DNA of 64,000 bases from Apiosordaria backusii. Its lineage: Eukaryota; Ascomycota; Sordariomycetes; Sordariales; Lasiosphaeriaceae. The position numbers and the translations under genes were made by a program. The stretch spans positions 886,501 to 950,500 of the forward strand of contig JAUKTV010000006.1 of the NCBI GenBank assembly GCA_030549205.1, in the 5' to 3' direction. Shown here piece after piece: positions 24,066 through 35,244 of the stretch (position 1 is the stretch's first letter; each line of letters starts with the position of its first letter). Below the pieces are notes generated by a model, which had not been told where the DNA came from, did no database searches, and saw only the letters and a program-made list of their open reading frames with translations.

Positions 24066-25754
24066 AAGTACTTCTTTAGTAATTTAAAGCCTTAATAGAT
24101 ATAGAAACTAGTTAGTTAGTAAAATAGCTTATTATAATTAAAGTAGTTGCCATTATAGATAGCACTTAATACCTATACTATATAGTTTCTTAATATTACT
24201 AAATATAATACTAGACCTTCTTTCTATAGAAGGCTATTATAAATAAACTATAATAGTATTACTATATTATTACTATACTGTATATTGCCTTCGGTAACTT
24301 TATAAACTATTACCTAAGTTAGATCTTTACAGTACCTAACTTATAGTTAAGCTTTAAATTCCAGTACTATTTCGATTAGTACTATATTAAATTTAATATA
24401 AAGACCTAAATAGACGTTTATAGCTTTTAAATCAATTAAATAAATCTATAGTAGTAGAGGATTTTCTATTACCATCGCTTAATACTTATTATAATTGTTT
24501 AGTAATATATCCAGACTTCTAAGCGTATTTAGATTTATAACGTTATTTATTAAAGGTAGTTAAAATAGGGCATTTAATATTAAGTAAAACTTCCTAAACT
24601 TATAAATAACTTAAATATCGAATATACTAATGTACTCTAAGGCTTATACTAGGCGCTTATTTATAGAGCTCTTTACTATAGTATTAACAATATTGACCTA
24701 CTTCTCTATATTTACAATAGTAAAGTGGTTAATAAAGTAATAGATCTCTACTTTATAAGTATTAATCTACTATTTATATTTACTAATTGCTTAAATATAG
24801 CTTAAGATTTCTATCTTAGTACTCTAATATAGTTTCTTATTATTAAATAGCATCCTTAAAAGAAAAGCTAGTAGTTATATAGTAGTTCTTAGTAGATATT
24901 TAACGATCTTACTATCGATTATAATCTTTACTAACATACTTAGCTTAATTTAATAAGCTTTTATACTAATGCTATAAACTAATATATCGAAGTTAAAATA
25001 AAAGGATCTTTTCCTATTAAAGTAATATAGTACTTAATTATTAGCTAAAGCTGCTTTAACTATATTAAATAATATAATCTTCTATTCTATTAGTATAGTA
25101 ATTAGGACTTTAGTAAATTAAACTTTATAATTTAGCTACTTAATATACCTTATTTTAATAGGTCAGTTAGTATATAGGAGGTTGGTCTTTTATTACTATA
25201 GAAGATCGATTAATATTAAGTAAAGAAGGATATAGTATTGTAGGAACTTTATTTTATTAAAGAAGGTTTTTAGGTCTTTTAAAGTTTAAGGAAATTTAAT
25301 TTTAATAATTATTACTAACCTTTTTTTAATAAATATTATATTAAAGACATCTACTAACTTACTAAATATAACTACGTTAAGAAAACCTATAAATAACTTC
25401 AAAGTTCTAATCGATATATTTCTTAACCTTAGTTTAATTAAAGTAGCTTAGAGATTTACAATATAGTCTTTTAACGTTTCCAATACTATAATTAAATTAT
25501 TATAGTAACTATTTACATTAATGCTTTTAAGTAAGAGGTCTATTTACTATTAGATATATACTATTAAGTTCTTAAAGCCTATTATTACTATATTATAAGT
25601 AAACTACCTTTTAAAAGTAATAACAGTAAAAGCCTAACGATCATTTAAATAGACTAACTATTAGTAATAGAAAGCTATAGTATTTAATACTGTAATATAT
25701 TTAACCTTAAATATCTTTAATAGAATATTATCCTATAATTTAGTAGAATATACT

Positions 25755-25835
25755 TCTAATAGTACCATTTTATTAAAACCTCGGATATCTATAACTATAC
25801 GACCTTTATAAGTACTATCCTATATTAGTCTCTAT
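25755..25835 (-). other. Reverse-transcriptase-like remnant of the retrotransposon
   Basis: Minus-strand translation contains DSTYKGRIVIDIRGFNKMVL, matching the conserved (R)VVIDIRGLN block of fungal Gypsy reverse transcriptases. Upstream codons in the same frame are interrupted by stops. Confidence 0.78.
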
Positions 25836-28800
25836 ATTATAAAGACTGGTAATGTAAATAGTATTTAGTAGACTATTAATAAGATATTATATACTACTAC
25901 TATTTTAATAATAGTATCTTTAACGACCTTGCAATTTAAAGACTTTAGTAAATAGGCTTTACATTTCTTTAGTAAAAAGCGCTTCCAATTACTACAGAGA
26001 TAGATCTGTATTTATTAATCTATTAATAGATTAACAATACCTTTATTTTTAAAGATATCTTTAAATTTAGTTAAGATATCTGCCAATATCTTAATAGTAT
26101 TTAGATCTTTATTATAAATAGTAACGCTAGTAGAATAGATTATAGTATTAAGGCTTTTATTAATGTTAAGCTAGTTAAGCCCTTTAAAGTAGGGCTTATA
26201 TAGTAGTCGTTTAATAAGGTCTATAGTATTTTCGTCGACTTCTATATTATAGGCTTAAAGATCTGGCTAAATAGAAGAAAGGTAGCCTATTTATTGCCTT
26301 TTAGTAATTTAGATAGTACTATTGGTATTATTTTAAATAAGTATAAAGTCTATATTATAATCTATAAAGTAGATAAATATAGTAAGCTTATTAGCAGATA
26401 TAGGATTGAAAATAAGGTCCTATTTTAAAGATTTATAAATATTATACTCGACTGGTAGCTATTTACTAGTTTTAAAGGGAATAATAATATACTAAGAAAA
26501 TACTACCTTATTATAAACTAATTAGCCTTTATATTTAATACCTATTAGTAACTTAATATTGTAAAATTAAATAATAGTACAGCCTTAATTAAGTATAATA
26601 TCGAACTTCTTTAATATTAAAATATTTATTAATATTAATATATTTACTTTAAAGTCGTTTACTATAAAGACCTTTTTTATAAAAGATATATAAATAGGTA
26701 TACCTACTGGTCTACTATCTATAGACTTGGTAATAGTATTATAGAACTTTATAAATAATAATATATATTTATCAATATTATATCGGCTATTACTGACTTC
26801 CTTTACTATAATAGAAGCTAATTTTTTACAAATTCCTATACTAAAGTAGTACTCTATTAAGTACTGCCTATCGATTAATAATATAAAGTAATTAATATTA
26901 CTGTAAATATTGACCTAAGCTTTAGTTAATATATTTAGCGTTAATTAAAAATATAAATAAGACTATAATTAGAACCTAAAACCTATACTAATTAAGGGTT
27001 TAGTATTTACCTGTAACTTAATTATTAGAATCGAACTGCCCTTTACTAATTTAGTATTATTAGGTTATTATTTTTTAATTTAAAGCTAAACTTTAATACC
27101 TTAACTAATATAGAAGGCGTAAGTACTAAGTTAAGCATCTTTTTTAAGTTTATAATATCCGATATACTATATAACGTTTAGACCTCTATAGTAAGTTATT
27201 AACGTCCTTTACTAAGTCTAGCCTTATTAAAGTAAATAATATAAATATAGTCTATAAGCTTATTATTACTATTAAAGGTATCTTTATAGTAGTAATATAT
27301 TAAAACTTTTACTATAAATACAAAGTATAATATTTTATAAAAGGAATGATCTTTATACTGGTCCTAGTATATACTATCGAAGTAGCTTTTATCGACCTTA
27401 CCTTACTTAAGATCTATATTAAAATACAGTATATAGTCCTTTAATAGCCTATTAGTATCTTTAAGGACTTTTTCGATATATAGCGCTTAGTAGTTTAAAT
27501 CCATTAATAGGTTTTTAATATTGCTATAATAAGCTAAAGCTTTTTACTAACCTTAGTTATTACCTTATTTTAAAGGTAAAGTTAAAAGACGTCGGTTCTT
27601 TAAAATCAGTAAAGTTAGAGCTTTATATTAACTAACCTAACTATATTTGCCCTATTAATTTTAAGGAGTTTAAGGAGTTTAGGAAGTTTAAGGTATCTTT
27701 TACTATTAGTTACTACTTTATTAGGGTTATTAGTATAAAGATCTTTAATAAAGAGCTTACCTTTAATAAGGTTATCAGTATCCTTAATTTTAATACCCTT
27801 CTCTTTACTACTAATATCTACCTTTCTAATTAGCTTACTATTAGTAATTAGGGAGGTTTAGTTAAAATGGTAGTTTATTAAATGGCCTAACTTATAAATA
27901 CCTTTACTAAGTTAGGTTTTTAATAATACTTTTATATTTATAGATATAATTAATAAATATATTAAAAAAGATATTGTTATTTAAAGTATTAAGGACTATT
28001 TAGATATTTAAGTTAAAGCCTTTGAAAATAGCTATAAGCTATTTAGTTAGATTAAGGTTATATACCTTAACCTTCCTTATTATCGTTTAAATATATAATA
28101 GGATGTTTTTACTAATAGTAGTATTTTAAAAAGTATATTTAGCGTTTTTAATATAAGTAAGTACTTTAAAGTAAAAGGTTTTAAAACATTTAATTAGTTT
28201 CTTATAGATAACCTTAACTATAGCAATTTTTAAAAGCTTACAATCGATGTTTAATAAGATATAGTTATACTATATTAAGATGTTATTAAGTAGGTACTAT
28301 GTTTAAACCTTTTGCACTATAACTTTATTATACTATCTTATTAAATACTTTAACCTATTTATAAAATAGTAAACGTTTATATATTTAGTAATCTTACTAT
28401 TAGACTATATACTGGAGGCTGTTTTAAAATTTAAATCGAAAAAACCAATGTCTTAAGCTTACAGTATAAACATTATTGCAATTAAAGTTAAGGTTAAAGT
28501 TGGACTTTCCTAGTCTTTTATAGTTACTATTATCTATACTATAGTTTTATTTACTAAGGCAAATATCTACTCTATAGTAGTATTAAAGAGACCTCTAATT
28601 ATAAGGTTAAACATTTTAACTCTACTTCCGCTATTGTTTTAAAAGATCTTTAAAGATTCCTTTTAATAGTAAGACTAGTATAAAGGAAGTTCTTAATTTA
28701 AATTATATTTCGATTTTAGTAGGTAAATACCAGTCGAAGGGCGTCTTTCGATAGAGGGATTATAGTAGTATTAAACTTACTAAGGCTTAACGTTTTAATC

Positions 28801-29687
28801 GATATAGTACGTTAGGTTTAGAGCTTTAAAGCTTTATAGAGAGGTCTAGGAAAAGCGTACTTATAGTAATAGTATAGTAAGGCTTAAATAGTGCTAAATA
28901 TAATGTAGGTAGTTAAATAGGATATTGCCGAAGTCGATAGATTGCTTAAGTAGTAAAGGCTTAAATAGGTTTAATAAAGATCTTTACAATATATTAACTA
29001 GCAATAAGGAAAGTAATAATAACGATAGTATACTAGATTAGTAAATTATAGGGTTAGATATTATTAACAGTAAAGCTAGGTCTTTTAAAGTAGTAAATTA
29101 AAAGCTATAGAAGTTTGGCTATAGCAATAGACTTCTAGCTTCTTTTAATATTATATTAGAAGGGTTAGTAAGGCTATTACTTAAACTGCTTATTAGGCTA
29201 AGTAGGCTTAGTAATTTAAAGGTAGTTTACACTGTTAATAATAATTTAATAGTAAGGTATTTATTTTAGATCTAAAACCAAACTTTCTACTACTATAAAG
29301 CTATTTAATACGATTTTTTTTTATACTATTATAATAGAAATTTAAACTCGTTAGTAGCAGCTATTAATAGCTTTAAAATATCGAAAGTTAATACTATTTA
29401 AGTAAAATAGTATAGGTTGTCTTAAGTAATTAGGTTATACTTATTATTATTAGTATACTAGTATATAAATTGGTATATTCTTAGCTTTTTATTAATTAAT
29501 ATAAGGTAGATATTTATAGTTATAGTATAGATATTTGGTAATATTAAACGGAGGTCTTTAATTAATTGGCTAATCTTTAAGTACTAGTATAAAGGACTGC
29601 CTACGTCCTTTAACTGGTCGATTGCTATATAGATAGTAGTAATTCGATGCTGATTTATATATTAATTTACAGCTGGCTATATTAATT

Positions 29688-29841
29688 TGCTAAAGGTAGC
29701 TGATAATATATAGGTATAACGGTGGTTCTATTAATTAATGATCCGATTAAAACTATCTGCAGGTTTGCTAACAATATTTATATCAAGTTGGTATACTAAC
29801 AATTATAGTGCTAAGCCCTATGCCATGCCACTGCCCTGACA
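29688..29841 (-). repeat. Right LTR (154 bp; 5' LTR in element orientation)
   Basis: Starts TGCTAAAGG and ends CCCTGACA, followed by the GGCTG duplication at 29842-29846. The half facing the interior is RIP-mutated while the outer end is nearly unmutated. Confidence 0.93.
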
Positions 29842-29846
29842 GGCTG

Positions 29847-30354
29847 GGTCGGTATTCACCTGTGTGTGGGGAAGCTTTCAGTGGGCAGTCAACTGAATGA
29901 TGTCCAAACTGCTGCTATCAAAGCCGAGTGAACACATGAAGGACCAAAGTGGGAAGAGAAAACACCAAGCCGTCGGTGCCCATCAGCATGCCTCTACAAG
30001 CCTCTCTTGTGAAATTCGGCATAAATGAGCATGTCAAACATGTCATGGCATATGGTCCGGCTGTTTTGGCTGCCCCATGTTAGGTAGCTCAGCTGACGCC
30101 ATTCTTTTGCCAAGTCTCGCTCTTCGGATTTACAACATCTGAAATCCCACGTCCTCATGCAGAGATGCTATGCGTACAGGCACCGCTGACAGGCAAGAGG
30201 TCGGACGTAGCACGGGGACATCATTGCTCAATATCACCGCCATCAACAGCATCCGAGACACGTGGTGTTTGGAAGTGACTAGGATTATTGTTTACGTCTT
30301 CTACTGACTACCTATCAAGTGCTCGAACCACCACCTCGTCACATCTCCATTACA
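29847..30354. other. Intergenic region
   Basis: Normal base composition resumes immediately after the right target duplication. No gene was seen before the minus-strand hydrolase. Confidence 0.5.
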
Positions 30355-31644
30355 CTACCTAGGTACCTTCACTTCTCCCCGAGTGAGGGCTGTGCACAGG
30401 TTACCCCAAGAATCCCCTCGGTAGGACCACCTGCGAATCGTGTATACCGCCTGGATTCCTATCTTGTGCAACATCCAAGCATGCCCTGTACTCCCCAGAA
30501 CATTGATCTTGCAATCGGCCTTTCGAAATACATATCTGCACAAGTCTCGCAGCCTGTCTTTGCACTTGGCGCCCTCTACTGACCAAGCATTGTCAGCACA
30601 CCCAACTCTGTCGAATTCTCCAGCAAGGAGGCATGTCTGGCCCTTGAACTCCAATCTTCTCGGGAAGGTCTCAGGTGCAAGGAAAGAGCCACCCCAGCAG
30701 GCCTCGCCAGCAGCAATGGTGTCCTGGCTGACAAAGTCCAGTTCAGGCAACTCTGGGTCGTACAAGCCCCCATATAGAATATTCTTTCGGTCAGCAGAAG
30801 AAGTGATCTCGCCGGCAAAGTACCCTAGCGGCTGGCGGGCGTATTTTGGATCTGTCGAAACTGATGGCACAAATCTCCATTCACTTGGGTCAGGCGTGGC
30901 CCAGTTTGCTGTGGGGAGCCCGGATCCGACAAAGACGTTGACGTCGGTGGGATAGTCTTCGACGAGAAGGGCGCCGAGCTGGGCACCGAAGCCGTGTCCA
31001 ACATACGTGACATTTTTGAACGCGGTCCAAAGGCCATGTTGATTCTGGCGTAGTTTGGTGGCGATCGCATGCAAGACCTCGACATGAAATGGCGGTTGGA
31101 GAACCTGCCAAGGGTCGGGATATGTCTCGCCATGACTGTCTCCATGGCCCCAAAGGTCGATGGCTAGGGTGTAGGAACCCTTGAGCCCAGATGCCAGGGC
31201 ATCTGCCAAACTGTACTGTGGGAGACCGAGCCCATGCCACATGTACTTGTCGTAGGTAAGGTCGTGAACGAGAAGATGAATCTGGCGTTCGTTGACAGAA
31301 ACTGGCAGTTCTGGCTCACACAGGATGCCGTGGATGGTGACGTTTTGTTCCACAACTGGGTGTATGATGTCGTAGTCATAGGGATCGATGAAAATCTCGG
31401 GGTCAAGGCAGGTTTCGAAGACGTCCATGACGTCTGCCCGAGAGGTAAAGTTCACGAGCTCCATTGTTCCTCTGAAATCGATGTTCGCGGCCGTAATGTT
31501 GCCCAGTGGGATCTGAACCTTGCGGCAGTTGCGTGCCAACGCAGGCGGGACTGTCGTAGCGGTTGTGTTGACGATGCCATTCTTGGCCGTAGTTGGGAGA
31601 GCAAAGAACAAAGCCCCGAAGAGCAGTGCGATGCGGCAAGTCAT
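30355..31644 (-). CDS. Secreted alpha/beta-hydrolase-like protein lacking the nucleophile serine
   Basis: Single exon. The frame is open from 31725, but I chose the ATG at 31644 because it starts a clean signal peptide (MTCRIALLFGALFFALPTTA), giving 429 aa. The fold is suggested by HLLVHDLTYDKYMW (strand/oxyanion region), DLWGHGDSHG, and the nucleophile-elbow sequence VGHGFGAQ at residues 215-222. The family consensus there is G-x-S-x-G; here it is G-H-G-F-G, with Gly218 (codon at 30991-30993) in place of Ser. A distal His appears in GSTGHAWML. Several Cys in the last third suggest disulphides (ACWGG, QTCLLAG, VGCADN, CKDRLRDLC). It may be a non-catalytic binding protein or use another mechanism. 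Substrate unknown. Confidence 0.82.
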   Translation of the reverse strand: MTCRIALLFGALFFALPTTAKNGIVNTTATTVPPALARNCRKVQIPLGNITAANIDFRGTMELVNFTSRADVMDVFETCLDPEIFIDPYDYDIIHPVVEQNVTIHGILCEPELPVSVNERQIHLLVHDLTYDKYMWHGLGLPQYSLADALASGLKGSYTLAIDLWGHGDSHGETYPDPWQVLQPPFHVEVLHAIATKLRQNQHGLWTAFKNVTYVGHGFGAQLGALLVEDYPTDVNVFVGSGLPTANWATPDPSEWRFVPSVSTDPKYARQPLGYFAGEITSSADRKNILYGGLYDPELPELDFVSQDTIAAGEACWGGSFLAPETFPRRLEFKGQTCLLAGEFDRVGCADNAWSVEGAKCKDRLRDLCRYVFRKADCKINVLGSTGHAWMLHKIGIQAVYTIRRWSYRGDSWGNLCTALTRGEVKVPR

Positions 31645-32304
31645 GGCCGAGAGTAAATGAGAAAGTGGTGCTGGAATTAACGATGATGTTGAAGGAGGCC
31701 AGTTGATGAATGTAACCAAAAGCAAGTGTTGATTTTGGAGTGAGTTGGAGTGGGAGTCAAAGAGTTGAGAAAATCACAGACGTCTGAAATTATTATCCTT
31801 CAAGCGTTCTTGGCAGCCATGGCTCCTAGGAAGGTGCCGACTGAATGGTGTGATGTAAGTCAGGACATGAAACGTCATTCCGAGGGAGCCTTTCCTCGAC
31901 GAGGTCATCGGCTCCTTCTTCAGGAGACATATCGGCCAACTCAACCAGGCACCGATCAGGAGTTGACGTGACTCTCATTGATCAGGACTGAACTCAACGT
32001 TCTCCTTTGGTACCAGGTAATTGGAAAGAATGCCGTTGCTGACGGGGCCATGTTCACACATGTACCTTCTTCACTCCAGAAATCTCAACTGCGATGATGA
32101 AAATGTTCCGTTGAGAAAGAGCTAATGATGTGACGTTGCCCATGCTGACAAACAAAATAATTAAGATAAGGTATCTCAACTGTGACATTGCGGACCGACA
32201 AGTACAAACGCTTAAGACAAAAACACATGGGTGGCAGTAAAACCTTTTCATAAACCAGACCATTCTACTGCCCAGTTTCGTCCTTTCTGTATTATCAGAA
32301 TCAT
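31645..32304. other. Intergenic region
   Basis: Upstream of the hydrolase and downstream of the membrane-protein gene. No supported gene; short frames only. Confidence 0.45.
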
Positions 32305-33815
32305 CTAAACAGACCTCCTCTTCCCCTCTAACTCCTCCAACATCCCATCCTCCTCCCAACCCAGCCTCTTCACCCCATCATACCCCCTCTCATCCCACTC
32401 CCTCACCCCCAAACCCGACAACCTCAACCCATTCCCCATCCCCATACCCAAACCCAAACCCTCATCGCCCCCAAAACTCAAACCCTCCTCCCCCTCCTCT
32501 CCTCCCCTCCCAGGCGGCAAAGGAAAAGCCCCCACCAAGCCCTCCGTCCCCAAACTCCCACTACTGGTATTGCTCTCCGTAGCAGGCGAGATGTAAATTC
32601 TCGGCTGCCCTATCTTCATCTCTCTCCCCCTCCCACTTCTCCCCAAGCTACCAGTATCGACCGACGATCCCGTTGGTGGTCGTAACTGCGTCGGCGGTCT
32701 GAAACTCCGCCCGCCACTGCTGACTGTCACGGTGGGGTGCGTGAACCCTGATATTTGAGAGGATATGTCGGATACCATGTCTGCTTGGCCTCGCGGTCTG
32801 GAATGGGAAGAGGAGGAGGGGAGGCTGACGGTGGGTGGCTGACCAGGGGTTCGGGATTCGAGGCGGACTTGGGAGAGCCAGCGGGAGATTGTGGGGCGGG
32901 GTTTGGATAGCTCGGGGTTATACTGTGGTGGTTGTGGCGGAGGAGGGCGGGAGTGGATTTGGTTGTAGGGGTGGCTGTAGTTTGGTGGGAGAGGGGCCGG
33001 GTTAGAAGGGGAGGGAGATGAAGGTGGCTGTTGATGGCGGCGGAAGCGGAGGAAGAGGAAAGTGGCGATGAGGAGGATGATGGCGAGACCTGGGACCAAT
33101 TAACATCAGGATCTCAAAGACGAGAAACATCAAGGGACACCGACCGATGGAACTAATGACAATGGCGGCTATCTGCCCGGCGTTCAGACTGTGTTGCGAT
33201 GAAGCAATTGCGGGGATAACATCAGTCGCGATAGGGGGCTCTGAAATATGTTAGAGGACATGTCCAACACACCACGAAGAGAATGTACATACCTGGGGTG
33301 TTCGTCCCTGGAGTTGATAACGGGGTTATGGTTGAGAAAGGGGTGGTTTCTGTGCCAACCTCGGGCTCATTGGCTGTGGTAGGTCTTGACTTCTCTAAAG
33401 TTCCTTCAGCCTGGGGTAATGATGATGCTTGAGAAGTTGTCTGTGCCGTTCCAATCTGAGGTAACTTCGGAACAGTAGGCGTGGTGTCCGTTATCACTGT
33501 TGTGGTGGGCTCCTTCTTCGGTTTCGTGGTGGTTGTTACTGGTGCCTTTTGGCCATTTCTTTGCGCATCTTGTTCGGCAAGACTCTTTCTTTCCTCCTCA
33601 GCCTTTTTCCTCTTTCTTTCAACTTCTTCCTGCTGTCGTTGCTTTTCTCTTTCTCGCTCTTTTTCTTTATCCTCTCTGGACTCTTGAGCAGCCTTTCTGA
33701 AGAAGTCCTCTGTCTGTTCCAATGTTTTGCCCCAGTTGAACTGATTGGAATTTGCTGGCAATTTGATATGCCCACCAAAACCTCTATTTCTACCATCTTC
33801 TCGTCTGATAAGCAT
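32305..33815 (-). CDS. Single-pass membrane protein with coiled-coil and Ser/Pro-rich tail
   Basis: Exons 33293-33815, 33145-33240 and 32305-33089 (introns 52 and 55 nt, phase 1) give 467 aa. An in-frame TGA lies five codons upstream of the chosen ATG. Residues ~35-95 are a highly charged coiled-coil (DKEKEREREKQRQQEEVERK). A Thr/Pro-rich linker follows, then one membrane helix near 196-220 (IAAIVISSIGLAIILLIATF) with a basic stop-transfer RFRRHQ. The remaining ~245 residues are proline-, serine- and glycine-rich (SRPPPPQPPQYNP, GLGLGMGMGNG). There is no signal peptide, so topology is uncertain. The layout (low-complexity, one TM, disordered tail) recalls fungal wall-sensor or scaffold proteins, but I recognise no family and infer no function. 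Confidence 0.7.
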
Positions 33816-35244
33816 CCTTAGGGTTGATCAACGACAGTAGGAAATGACTGCTTTTGAAGTAGAGCGACAAAGCATAGGTAGGTGTGCATAGAATCAATGG
33901 ACACCAAGCAGGTGTCACAGAAGGCCTCGGTAGCCAAAGAAATGATCCAAATTTCCATTGGAACTGACGTCGAGGACAACATCCCCCTTATCAACTTCTT
34001 TCCCTCACCGAGAACCCCCCCAAAACCCATATCTTCCCTTCCCCATGATTGTGCTGTTTGCCGGCCCGTGGCCCTGACCTCGGGAGCCCACGGGCAGCCC
34101 CAAGGGGCGACCACTAACACTCACCATGACTGTGTGAATTGTGTTAGTGTTGCAGCCCCAGAGGCAGCGATAGGCCACGGTTGGCCGGCCCAATCAAACA
34201 CGCCCATTGACTGCTACCAATCTTGTATTGGTGATGGCACAGTCAGCAAAGAGCCGGGCACACTTCAAATGTGAAACTTGGGGATGACTGGGGGCCGAGC
34301 TTTCGCTCTGTCCACACCTCAGCCATGTGGCACTGATTCGGGTGATTTCAATTATAACAAACAATCCAAGCATAAATCTCGTCTGTTTGATAAGGATAAG
34401 GTCAGCATGTTGAGGGGGGAATGCAATTGTGTTGGGGGCCAAACCTTAGGCAGCATGATGACCACCAAAAAGGTGACAGGCGCGATTGGTCAATGGCTGT
34501 AAAATGTTGTCATGAAGGCCATTCTGCCTTTCGCGTAACAACGTCTCAAATATTAAAGCAGGCGCAGACCAGGCTGAGATGAGTTGTGGAAAGGTAGCAT
34601 CCTATGAAGGCCCGTGACTAGGCAGGATGATTACGTCTGGGAAACGAACGATCAGTGTACCAAGCTTGATGAACGCTGAATCACTTCACCATTGTATCTT
34701 TATAGAGTGGAGATATATATCTTTCTAGCATGCCTTAGGCAGCTAACTGCCGCTTCCAGGTCTATGACCCATCCATTCCTTGATCCATCCCATCCATCGG
34801 TCCCTTATTCCAGTTCCCGACCGATCAATTATATCCCTCTACCCATCCCAACCGGTGAAAGAAAATGTGAAAATCCCATCATCCCATAAGACCGAGCCTC
34901 ACTAGCAAAAGCCGGGGCCCCCGGTCATGATATCTATCCCAATAAGTAGGCAACCTTTGAACGCCGCCCGCTTGACCCGATTTTTGATGAGAAAGAGAAG
35001 AAGAAAACAAATGCTTTTTGTCCCATGTTGATTCTCCGCCCGTTGTTTTCCCCAATGATCCTTGAGATAAACCCCCCTTTTTTAACCCGAGTCCCTTCCC
35101 ATTGAACCCATCACGCATTCTCCACCCATCAATCCATAGTTGCACACAGGGGGTATCATGCCAAGAACGCAGAGAAAGCAGAGACATAGGAAATTATTAC
35201 GAAACAAAAGAAAAGGGACAGAAGAGAAAAAATAGTGGCCAAGC
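33816..35244. other. Intergenic region
   Basis: About 1.4 kb upstream of the membrane-protein gene and downstream of the PPR gene. Contains no convincing gene. A 100-codon minus frame at 33818-34120 lacks domain-like features. Confidence 0.45.

Larger units (their letters stand above)
22616..29841 (-). mobile_element. RIP-degraded Ty3/Gypsy LTR retrotransposon, complete
   Basis: 7226 bp bounded by 154-bp direct LTRs and GGCTG duplications. The interior is extremely A+T-rich and has no long open frames. Pol fragments can still be read on the minus strand: a reverse-transcriptase block around 25755-25835 (GRIVIDIRGFNK) and an integrase block around 23925-24065 (PIDSLLYLYF, IDFIFTLPIS). Reverse transcriptase lies upstream of integrase in the minus orientation, which is the Gypsy rather than Copia order. 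Stops are abundant and consistent with C-to-T/G-to-A RIP. Gag must lie nearer the right LTR but I could not recognise it. The element cannot encode functional proteins. Confidence 0.93.

Noticed and set aside
22690..29830. Search for genes or a centromere-like array in the AT-rich block
   Set aside because: Flanking LTRs plus RT and integrase remnants explain the whole block as one RIP-mutated retrotransposon; no intact frames remain.
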